Assembly (NCBI GenBank): GCA_031264395.1
Contig: JAISEB010000302.1
Span: 1 to 5,708 of the forward strand
DNA from: Treponema sp.
GTDB lineage: Bacteria > Spirochaetota > Spirochaetia > Treponematales > Breznakiellaceae
DNA: 5,708 nucleotides
Direction of reading: 5' to 3'
Positions 1-4,841 of the stretch are shown here, piece by piece. Below the pieces are notes generated by a model that ran no database searches, had not been told where the DNA came from, and saw only the letters and a program-made list of their open reading frames with translations. The position numbers and the translations under genes are program-made. Numbering within the stretch: position 1 is the stretch's first letter; each line of letters starts with the position of its first letter.

Positions 1-14
1 CCATTTGTCTCCCC
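1..14 (-). promoter_or_regulatory. Ribosome-binding site and start codon of a probable next operon gene (cut by window edge)
   Basis: Read on the minus strand, GGGGAG (14-9) is followed after ACAA by ATG (4-2), then the window ends. The hisA-hisIE stop codon lies 43 nt upstream, and no poly-T terminator separates the two, so transcription probably continues into another gene. A 5-bp hairpin (CGTGC 14-18 with GCACG 24-28 on the plus strand) sits between them; without a T-tract it is not a terminator. Histidine genes missing from this window (hisC, hisD, a phosphatase) are natural candidates for the next gene, but its identity cannot be seen. Only one codon is visible. Confidence 0.4.
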
Positions 15-47
15 GTGCTCCCCGCACGCCTTAATTATTGAACAACT

Positions 48-1391
48 CTATTTCTTGTGCCGTCTGTCAAGTTCATCCAGAACTTCGCCGGCTTTTACCC
101 CTTCGCGGGTCATAAGGACTGTGGCGAAATACAGCAAATCCGCCGCCTCCCAGACCACTTCGTCATGGCCTTGGGCGGTACAGAGTTCTTCGGCTTCTTC
201 GCGGATCTTCTCCCGGACCAGTTCATCGTCCAGCGCGGCGGTGTAGGAACCGGGCGCGGGGTTGCGGAGCCTTTCGGCAATGATGGACTGGAGCGTTTCC
301 CATGTATAGCGCCGTTCCAGGGCGAAGCACGAGAAATCGCCGGTATGACAAACGGGGCCCGACGGCTCCGCTACGGCAAGGATCGCGTCGCGGTCGCAGT
401 CTGCCCTGAGCCGTTTAAGGGCAAGGGTGTTGCCCGACGTTTCCCCCTTCATCCAGAGCTTTCCCCTGCTCCGGCTGTGAAAGCAGACCATGCCCCGCGC
501 GAAGGTTTCCCGTAGTGCTTCACGATCGGCGAATCCCGTCATTACAACTTGTCCTTCAGGTGATTCTACGATAAGGGGAAGAAGAGCGTCCTGTGAAGCG
601 CCCGGAAATGAAGCGCCCTTCTTCCAGTTAAGGGACCGGACAAAGGCGTCGGCGAGGTTTATTTTTCCGGTGTAGAGGGCCATGCCGAGCTGCACGTCGC
701 AGCCCAGGGCGGCAAGCGCTTCCAGTTCCTCCGGGGATGAAACGCCTCCGGCGGCGGTGATGCGGCAGGAGACCGCCCCGCGCAGAAGTTTCACCGGTTC
801 AAGGTCTATGCCCGTCATGGTGCCTTCGCGGTCAACGCAGGTAAAGAGAAGTTCCGACGCGTACGGCTCCACGGCTTTCGCCGCCCCGGCAAGGTCAAGT
901 CCTGTGCGGGTCTTCCATCCGTCAACGACTATTTCGTATCCGCCCGGCGCGCCGTCCGCCTCCGCGCGGGCCGCGGCGTCCACGGCGACTATCACCCGCT
1001 GCCGGCCTATTGCCCCCGCAAGCGACGCAAGAAAGGCGGTGTTCACGGCAAATTCGCCGCCTTCCCTTCCCGCGCCTTTTTTCCCGGGATCTCGGAAACA
1101 CGCGGACCCCGCGATGATACGCCCGGCCCCAAGGCTCACAAGCTCCTTCGCCTGCTCCGCGTTCCGTATACCGCCGCCGACGCGGCATTCGGCAAGGCGC
1201 AGAAGTTTCCGTATCATGCTGGAATTTGAACCCGTGCCCATGGCGGCGTCAAGATCAATTACGGCAACTTCGCCGTAACGGTCAAATTCACGGGCAAGCC
1301 CTTCGGCGTCATCTTTTTCCAGCACCAGTTCTTTTCCCTGCCTGAGCTGAACAACTTTTCCGTTTTGTATATCTATAGAAGCAATAACCAT
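48..1391 (-). CDS. hisA/hisIE: Trifunctional HisA-HisI-HisE fusion (ProFAR isomerase / PR-AMP cyclohydrolase / PR-ATP pyrophosphohydrolase)
   Basis: A 447-residue cytoplasmic enzyme predicted to carry out histidine steps 2, 3 and 4. Residues 1-255 form a HisA (beta/alpha)8 barrel: the N-terminal IDIQNGKVV places the catalytic Asp at D7, the second catalytic Asp fits D138 (IVAVD), VGGGIR (71-76) and AAGGV (213-217) are the phosphate-binding loops, and VDREGTMTG (186-194) holds a further conserved Asp. Residues 268-357 are HisI, with HSRSRGKLW, KGETSGN, DCDRD (331-335, metal Asp residues) and CHTGDFSC; C332, C348 and C355 fit the zinc ligands. Residues 364-447 are HisE, with EEAEEL (398-403) and EAADLLYF (415-422). 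HisIE fusions are common; joining HisA to the front is unusual. The chain is uninterrupted. I chose ATG 1391, 2 nt after the hisF stop and preceded by AGGT; an in-frame GTG at 1406 would add five residues but has no properly spaced SD. HisA has a slightly long Gly/Lys-rich loop near 101-115. Confidence 0.93.
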   Translation of the reverse strand: MVIASIDIQNGKVVQLRQGKELVLEKDDAEGLAREFDRYGEVAVIDLDAAMGTGSNSSMIRKLLRLAECRVGGGIRNAEQAKELVSLGAGRIIAGSACFRDPGKKGAGREGGEFAVNTAFLASLAGAIGRQRVIVAVDAAARAEADGAPGGYEIVVDGWKTRTGLDLAGAAKAVEPYASELLFTCVDREGTMTGIDLEPVKLLRGAVSCRITAAGGVSSPEELEALAALGCDVQLGMALYTGKINLADAFVRSLNWKKGASFPGASQDALLPLIVESPEGQVVMTGFADREALRETFARGMVCFHSRSRGKLWMKGETSGNTLALKRLRADCDRDAILAVAEPSGPVCHTGDFSCFALERRYTWETLQSIIAERLRNPAPGSYTAALDDELVREKIREEAEELCTAQGHDEVVWEAADLLYFATVLMTREGVKAGEVLDELDRRHKK

Positions 1392-1393
1392 AA

Positions 1394-2164
1394 TTACCTG
1401 ACACACACCCCCTTTGTCCGGGCATGCCGCTTGATTTCCCCTATCGTTGTCTTTCCAAAATGAAGCAGGGACGCCACAAGAGCGGCGTCGGCGCCGGGAT
1501 CAAGAAGCACGCCGGAGATCTGATCCAGATCACCTGCGCCCCCCGAGGCGATTACCGGAACGGAAACCGCTTCAAGAATACGGCCGGTCAGATCCAGATC
1601 ATAGCCGCCGCCCGTGCCGTCGGCGTCTATGGAGTTAAGGAGAATTTCCCCCGCTCCCAATTCTACCGCCTGTACCGCCCAGGCGACCGCGTCCATTCCC
1701 GTATCGGTCCTTCCGCCGTGAGAACAGGCGTGCCACACGGGCGCGCCGTTTCCGTCCGCGCCCGCGCGCACGGCGTCTATCGAAAGAACCACGCACTGGC
1801 TGCCATAGGCCTTCGCCATTTCCGAAAGCAGCTGCGGCCTTTGCAGCGCGGACGTGCAGACCGACACCTTGTCCGCCCCGGCGTTCATCGCCCCGCGCAT
1901 GTCGTCCACGGTTCGTATGCCGCCGCCGACGCAGAGCGGAATGAATATTTCCGACGCGACGCGGCGCACAACATCAAGAAGAGTTGCCCGGCTTTTATAG
2001 GAGGCCCCTATGTCAAGAAAGGTAAGCTCGTCCGCGCCTTCTCCGTTGTAGCGGCGGGCAAGCTCCACAGGATCTCCCGCGTCTTCTATCCCCTTGAATT
2101 TTACGCCCTTTACAACCCTTCCGTCGTCCACGTCAAGGCAGGGGATGATCCGCTTTGCCTGCAT
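1394..2164 (-). CDS. hisF: Imidazole glycerol phosphate synthase, cyclase subunit HisF
   Basis: This 256-residue cytoplasmic protein is of normal family length. It takes PRFAR and ammonia delivered by HisH and forms imidazole glycerol phosphate (IGP) plus AICAR. The catalytic pair fits D11 (IPCLDVDDG) and D130 (VLSID), the classic positions. The salt-bridge gate residues known from the Thermotoga enzyme are kept: R5, E46, K99 (GADK) and a Glu at 173 (AGEILL). Phosphate loops are VGGGIR (79-84) and ASGGAG (206-211). The start codon overlaps the hisH stop as TAATG, which suggests translational coupling and matched amounts of the two subunits. One oddity is FLDIGAS (49-55), where most HisF proteins have DITAS. 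The identification is secure. Confidence 0.97.
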   Translation of the reverse strand: MQAKRIIPCLDVDDGRVVKGVKFKGIEDAGDPVELARRYNGEGADELTFLDIGASYKSRATLLDVVRRVASEIFIPLCVGGGIRTVDDMRGAMNAGADKVSVCTSALQRPQLLSEMAKAYGSQCVVLSIDAVRAGADGNGAPVWHACSHGGRTDTGMDAVAWAVQAVELGAGEILLNSIDADGTGGGYDLDLTGRILEAVSVPVIASGGAGDLDQISGVLLDPGADAALVASLLHFGKTTIGEIKRHARTKGVCVR

Positions 2165-2814
2165 TACCGGTAATCCGCCCAGTTTTCAAGAAGCCGCAGC
2201 CCCGCTTCTCCTGATTTTTCGGGATGAAACTGAACCGCCGCGAGTTCTCCCTTTTCAACGGCCGAACAGTAACGCACATAGTACTCGGCCTCCGCGGCTT
2301 TTACCCCGGCGTCGGACGGATCTGCGTAGTAGGAATGAATGTAATAAAAGAAACTCCGTTCAGGCAGTCCCCGGAAGAGTCTTGACGCGGGCGCGGCTTC
2401 GGTCTCGTTCCATCCTATCTGGGGAACCTTGCGTCCGGGAAAACGGCGCACCCGGCCGGGAATGACGCACAGCCCCTTCACTTCCCCGCCGCCCGGCGCG
2501 GCCGTCTCTTCCGAAGAATCAAAGAGCAGTTGCAGCCCTATGCAGATCCCGAGGAAAGGACGGTCCGCGGCTATCCACGCGCGTATTGCTTCCGCGTAGC
2601 CCGACTGTTCAAGCGCTTCCATGGCGGTGGCAAAATGACCGTCGCCGGGAAAAATGAGCCTGCTGAAAGCCCCGCGCGAACCGCCGTCCGGGCCAAGGGC
2701 CAGCTCTCCGGGTTCAGACACAAAACGGGCGGGAAGCGAAAGCCGCTTAAGGGCGTTCATCACGGACCCCAGATTCCCCGCCCCGTAATTGATTACGCCT
2801 GTAAGGCCTTTCAT
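2164..2814 (-). CDS. hisH: Imidazole glycerol phosphate synthase, glutamine amidotransferase subunit HisH
   Basis: This 216-residue class I (triad) glutamine amidotransferase hydrolyses glutamine and passes ammonia to HisF. The N-terminal VINYGAGNLGSV is typical. The nucleophile is C91 (GICIGLQ), and H197 and E199 (QFHPEKS) complete the triad; QIGWNE (132-137) is also typical. The start at 2814 overlaps the hisB stop as ATGA and has AAGGA about 8 nt upstream. The frame stays open upstream to 2889, but that stretch lies inside hisB and would add 25 residues with no resemblance to HisH. The oxyanion-strand motif reads PGDGHF (56-61), whereas the Thermotoga enzyme has PGVGHF, so an Asp sits where a small hydrophobic residue is usual. 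Confidence 0.96.
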   Translation of the reverse strand: MKGLTGVINYGAGNLGSVMNALKRLSLPARFVSEPGELALGPDGGSRGAFSRLIFPGDGHFATAMEALEQSGYAEAIRAWIAADRPFLGICIGLQLLFDSSEETAAPGGGEVKGLCVIPGRVRRFPGRKVPQIGWNETEAAPASRLFRGLPERSFFYYIHSYYADPSDAGVKAAEAEYYVRYCSAVEKGELAAVQFHPEKSGEAGLRLLENWADYR

Positions 2815-3428
2815 GCAAGCGTTCCTTTTGTCGAAGGAACAATATCCGCCCTGCGGGGATCGTTCCCGCACGCTTCGCGCAGGGCGCACGCGGCCGCCTT
2901 GAAAAGAGCCTCTATCTTGTGGTGATCGCTCCTGCCCCGCAGTATGTCAAGGTGAAAGGTGATGCCCGCCGCCGTGACAAAACCCCGCCAGAAATCTTCC
3001 ACCGTATCAACCTGAAACGATGAACTTGCGCCGCCTGACACCGACACCAGGGGAACGCCCGAAAGGGGAACGTCGAAGACAAGAAAAGGCCGGCCTGAAA
3101 TGTCCACGGCCGCCCTTGCGAGGGTTTCATCCATGGGGAAAAAACAGCTTCCGCTGCGGCGTATGCCCCGCCTTTCGCCCAGCGCGTCCGAAAGACACTG
3201 TCCCAGCGTTATCCCCGTATCTTCAACAAGGTGATGCTGATCCGTTTCAAGATCGCCGCGCGCGCGTATTTCAATATCGAAAAGCGAATGACGGGCAAAG
3301 GTGGCAAGCATATGGGTCATGAAGCCGACGGGATAATCAAGCTTCGCCTCTCCGCGGCCGTCTATATCAAGTTTCACCGCAATATCGGTTTCATTGGTCC
3401 TGCGCAGAGTTTCCGCGGTCCTTGCCAT
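2811..3428 (-). CDS. hisB: Imidazoleglycerol-phosphate dehydratase (HisB, single-function form)
   Basis: This 205-residue enzyme dehydrates IGP to imidazole-acetol phosphate, step 6. Manganese-binding motifs occur in both halves: THMLATFARH (38-47), DQHHLVED (63-70), and SDHHKIEALFKA (167-178), with STKG (199-202) at the C-terminus. The length matches single-domain IGPD; there is no N-terminal HAD phosphatase as in enteric HisB, so histidinol-phosphate phosphatase must be encoded elsewhere. I chose ATG 3428, which has AGGAG five bases upstream and begins 16 nt after the hisG stop. The frame extends to 3455 into the end of hisG, but that nine-residue extension is not family-like. MTHML replaces the more usual LDHML. 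The 3' end overlaps hisH by 4 nt. Confidence 0.96.
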   Translation of the reverse strand: MARTAETLRRTNETDIAVKLDIDGRGEAKLDYPVGFMTHMLATFARHSLFDIEIRARGDLETDQHHLVEDTGITLGQCLSDALGERRGIRRSGSCFFPMDETLARAAVDISGRPFLVFDVPLSGVPLVSVSGGASSSFQVDTVEDFWRGFVTAAGITFHLDILRGRSDHHKIEALFKAAACALREACGNDPRRADIVPSTKGTLA

Positions 3429-3444
3429 GAACACTCCTTTTGCC

Positions 3445-4299
3445 TTACGGCACAACTTTCCTCAGATCATATTCAACAATATCCGCCGCTCCAAGCTTCT
3501 TCAAGCGGGGAATAATATCGGGGATTTCGCTCCGCTTTACGGCTATCTTCACCGCATAGCCTCCGCCGCCGTACAGGGGGGCGACGGTAGGACTCCGCAT
3601 GGCCGGAAGTCCCGCCGCGATTTCTTCGATGCGGGATTCCGGGACATTCATCTCCAGCATCACGCGCTCCCTGCCGTCAAGGACCGCCCTGAACAGCATG
3701 GCAAGCTCGTTAATGCGGCCGCGTTTTTCGGGATCTTCCATTGCCCTGCGGGAAGCCACAAACCGGGTGGACGATTCAAGCAGGGTATCGATGATCACAA
3801 GGCCGTTGTCCCGCAGGGTTCCTCCCGACGCGGTATTGTCTATGATCATGTCGGCGTCATCGGGAGGAAACACTTCGGTGGCGCCGTAGGTTCTGAGTAT
3901 GCGGTAATTGTACCCCGACTGCTTAAGCCAGGCTTCGGCAATATTCACATATTCTGTGGCAACCACGATTTTTTTGGAACGCAGTTCCGCCCTGTCCGCC
4001 GACGCGGGAACAGCCGCGACAATACGGACACGGTCAAAGCCGAGGTCAAGAACCTCCTCCACAGCGGCGGCGCTTTCCCTGATCCAGTCAACGCCGGTAA
4101 ACCCCGCGTCGTGACTTCCCAGTTCAAGCAGTTCACCCACATTCTGCGGCTTCATGATCTTGGCGTCCAGCCATTCGGCGGCAAATACCGGCCGGTAGGT
4201 CCTGTCGGCAAGACACATGGGGAAACCGGCGTCGGTAAAAAGTTTCGACACATTGTCAAAAATACGCCCTTTGGGTATCAAAATCCTCAATTTTTCCAT
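3445..4299 (-). CDS. hisG: ATP phosphoribosyltransferase, long form HisG
   Basis: This 284-residue enzyme catalyses the first committed step, condensing ATP and PRPP to phosphoribosyl-ATP. The N-terminus LRILIPKGRIFD is typical. The PRPP-binding loop is DNTASGGTLRDNGL (154-167). The chain continues past the catalytic domain into a C-terminal segment (about 212-284) containing SPTVAPLY (236-243), the hallmark of the long form with an ACT-like regulatory domain. Such enzymes are hexameric, feedback-inhibited by histidine, and do not need the HisZ partner; none is seen here. ATG 4299 has GGAG (4310-4307) seven bases upstream. It is the first structural gene after the attenuator, so it is the first to be shut off by termination. 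Confidence 0.97.
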   Translation of the reverse strand: MEKLRILIPKGRIFDNVSKLFTDAGFPMCLADRTYRPVFAAEWLDAKIMKPQNVGELLELGSHDAGFTGVDWIRESAAAVEEVLDLGFDRVRIVAAVPASADRAELRSKKIVVATEYVNIAEAWLKQSGYNYRILRTYGATEVFPPDDADMIIDNTASGGTLRDNGLVIIDTLLESSTRFVASRRAMEDPEKRGRINELAMLFRAVLDGRERVMLEMNVPESRIEEIAAGLPAMRSPTVAPLYGGGGYAVKIAVKRSEIPDIIPRLKKLGAADIVEYDLRKVVP

Positions 4300-4355
4300 T
4301 CAAAAACTCCAATGTAAAACGCGAACCCCGCCGTAATTTTCCGGGATACCGGGGC

Positions 4356-4384
4356 TTTCCCAAAACCAGCCGTGTTTTGGGAAA
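4356..4384 (-). other. Perfect 11-bp hairpin between the attenuator terminator and hisG
   Basis: TTTCCCAAAAC (4356-4366) and GTTTTGGGAAA (4374-4384) are exact inverse complements around a 7-nt loop. In the his transcript the hairpin begins about 15 nt after the terminator U-tract and ends about 46 nt before the hisG SD. No T-tract follows it on the minus strand, so it is not a second terminator. Possible roles are mRNA protection, a processing site or a backup regulatory fold; the sequence does not decide between them. The structure is seen directly, the function is unknown. Confidence 0.6.
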
Positions 4385-4398
4385 TGCGCCTTTTTTCC

Positions 4399-4438
4399 AA
4401 AAAAAAACCGTGGACCGGAAACCAATTCCGGGCCACGG
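4399..4438 (-). terminator. Intrinsic terminator of the his attenuator
   Basis: On the minus strand CCGTGGCCCGGAA (4438-4426) and TTCCGGTCCACGG (4420-4408) form a 13-position stem with a single C-U mismatch and a 5-nt loop. The stem runs straight into nine T residues (4407-4399). This is a complete Rho-independent terminator lying between the leader peptide and hisG with no gene end nearby, as expected for an attenuator. Its 5' arm is shared with a competing upstream helix, listed separately. Confidence 0.93.
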
Positions 4439-4471
4439 CCGTATTGCCGTCGCAGCGCCTATACGGCGCGG
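4433..4471 (-). promoter_or_regulatory. Predicted antiterminator helix of the his attenuator
   Basis: In the transcript CCGCGCCGUAU (4471-4461) can pair with AUACGGCCGUGG (4444-4433): eleven pairs, ten Watson-Crick and one G-U, with one bulged C at 4437. The downstream strand uses all six bases CCGUGG (4438-4433) that start the terminator stem, so the two folds exclude each other. The upstream strand overlaps the last codons of the leader peptide and its stop. A ribosome at the stop would cover it and allow termination; a ribosome stalled at the His codons would leave it free and permit read-through. Confidence 0.8.
4455..4469 (-). other. Short hairpin at the leader-peptide stop codon
   Basis: GCGCC (4469-4465) and GGCGC (4459-4455) form a perfect 5-bp stem around GTATA, spanning the last leader codons and the TAG stop. 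It uses the same bases as the upstream antiterminator strand, so it may act as a pause or anti-antiterminator fold. A second possible early helix, CGGAUGU (4521-4515) with GCAUCCG (4482-4476), would enclose the His codons and be opened by translation. Both assignments are inference from pairing alone. Confidence 0.5.
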
Positions 4472-4527
4472 AACCCGGATGCGGGAGCATGATAATGATG
4501 TATATGAAAGGCGTACATCCGCTTCAT
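4459..4527 (-). CDS. hisL: Histidine operon leader peptide (22 aa)
   Basis: A 22-codon reading frame begins MKRMYAF, then reads HIHHYH at codons 8-13, and ends in APASGFRAV with TAG. Four of six consecutive codons are His, all CAT. It lies between a consensus promoter and an intrinsic terminator ahead of hisG, exactly where attenuator leader peptides sit in enteric his operons. Its product is presumably not functional; its translation senses charged tRNA-His. The last His codon lies about 17 nt before the antiterminator strand, leaving that strand exposed when a ribosome stalls. No Shine-Dalgarno precedes ATG 4527, and the -10 box ends only 7 nt upstream, so the transcript may start at the ATG itself. 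A second in-frame ATG (4518) would also retain all His codons. The frame is too short for most gene callers. Confidence 0.9.
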   Translation of the reverse strand: MKRMYAFHIHHYHAPASGFRAV

Positions 4528-4534
4528 GGCAAAT

Positions 4535-4564
4535 ATTATAGAAAAAAACGCCCGGAAATGTCAA
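4535..4564 (-). promoter_or_regulatory. Consensus sigma-70 promoter of the his operon
   Basis: On the minus strand a perfect -35 TTGACA (4564-4559) and a perfect -10 TATAAT (4540-4535) are separated by 18 bp. The expected start is at 4528-4527; A at 4527 is the first base of the leader ATG. Such a strong unaided promoter fits an operon whose output is set mainly downstream by attenuation. No operator-like palindrome overlaps it. Confidence 0.9.
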
Positions 4565-4735
4565 TACGCCAAGGCAACCGCATTTACTTTTTTCAACCTC
4601 AAAATTTCCTTAAAGACAGTATGCTTTGAAGAAGATATTCACCGCGAAGTCGAACAAGTCGAAAAAGGAAGAGAAAAAGGGGATTTGAGAGCAAAAACTT
4701 ATTTGACTTTTTCTCATTGAATTGACCGTGACCTA
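4565..4735. other. AT-rich intergenic stretch without a recognised gene
   Basis: This stretch lies between the his promoter and the upstream region of the epimerase gene. It is clearly AT-richer than the flanking genes. I see no RNA gene and no convincing coding frame. Visible minor patterns are a 9-bp inverted repeat, GAGAAAAAG (4671-4679) with CTTTTTCTC (4707-4715), 27 nt apart; a direct repeat AAGTCGAA at 4647-4654 and 4656-4663; and TTGAC at 4703-4707 and 4722-4726, the first two of four copies that continue at 4736 and 4769. Any of these may be chance in AT-rich DNA. Confidence 0.5.
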
Positions 4736-4766
4736 TTGACTTAATGTTAACGTTAAGGTTTAGGAT
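4736..4766 (+). promoter_or_regulatory. Candidate promoter of the epimerase gene
   Basis: TTGACT (4736-4741) matches the -35 consensus at five of six bases, and TAGGAT (4761-4766) matches the -10 at four of six. The 19-bp spacing is longer than ideal, so this is a weak promoter or one helped by an activator. It would start transcription near 4773, leaving an untranslated leader of about 70 nt. TTGACA at 4769-4774 is a perfect -35 but lacks a good -10 at the right distance. Confidence 0.35.
4740..4763. repeat. GTTAA-type hexamer repeat with embedded palindrome, possible operator
   Basis: Four degenerate hexamers follow one another: CTTAAT, GTTAAC, GTTAAG, GTTTAG. The first three form the 18-bp palindrome CTTAATGTTAACGTTAAG (4740-4757) with one mismatched pair, and TTAACGTTAA (4747-4756) is perfect and centred on CG. 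The element lies between the candidate -35 and -10 of the epimerase gene, a usual repressor position. The regulator is unknown; CG-centred palindromes are typical of LacI-family operators, but that is only a suggestion. Confidence 0.45.
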
Positions 4767-4783
4767 GCTTGACAAAGAGGAAT

Positions 4784-4810
4784 CTGCGGAAACTCCGGCA
4801 GGGTTCCGCG
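4784..4810 (+). other. Two alternative short hairpins in the epimerase 5' leader
   Basis: CTGCGGA (4784-4790) can pair with TCCGGCAG (4794-4801) leaving one bulged G, or GCGGAA (4786-4791) can pair with TTCCGC (4804-4809) over a 12-nt loop. The two share bases and exclude each other. TACTTTATTTTA follows, too interrupted for a good terminator. The elements are short and could be incidental. Confidence 0.3.
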
Positions 4811-4841
4811 TACTTTATTTTACGGAGGCATGGAAGTATAT

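Noticed and set aside
14..28. A 5-bp hairpin after hisA-hisIE as an operon terminator
   Set aside because: The stem is short and followed on the minus strand by GGGAG and an ATG rather than a T-tract.
1424..2173. A 249-codon plus-strand open frame antisense to hisF
   Set aside because: hisF is intact and unmistakable on the other strand, and no RBS or known motif supports the antisense frame.
2815..2889. A longer HisH N-terminus starting at 2889
   Set aside because: The extra 25 residues are the shifted frame of hisB. The family-like start MKGLTGVINYGAGN begins at 2814 with an SD and the ATGA overlap.
3394..4317. A 307-codon plus-strand open frame, longer than the hisG it covers
   Set aside because: It is antisense to hisG, which has all family motifs and a good SD. 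The antisense product resembles no family I know and has the biased composition expected of a GC-rich shadow frame.
4356..4396. Plus-strand terminator: the 11-bp hairpin followed by TTTTTT at 4391-4396
   Set aside because: The T-run is six bases away from the stem and no plus-strand gene ends there.
4399..4527. A T-box or histidine-sensing riboswitch instead of a peptide attenuator
   Set aside because: The leader is only about 130 nt from promoter to terminator, I see no T-box core sequence, and the His-codon run explains the layout fully.
4256..4564. A 102-codon minus-strand frame crossing the attenuator and running into hisG
   Set aside because: It begins upstream of the predicted transcription start and reads through the terminator stem in a different frame from the His-rich leader. 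It also has no RBS.
4526..4720. A 64-codon plus-strand frame beginning MANIIEKNARK and ending in a charged segment
   Set aside because: It starts inside the his leader gene, runs through the his promoter, has no Shine-Dalgarno, and matches nothing I recognise. The charged tail follows from A/G-rich DNA.
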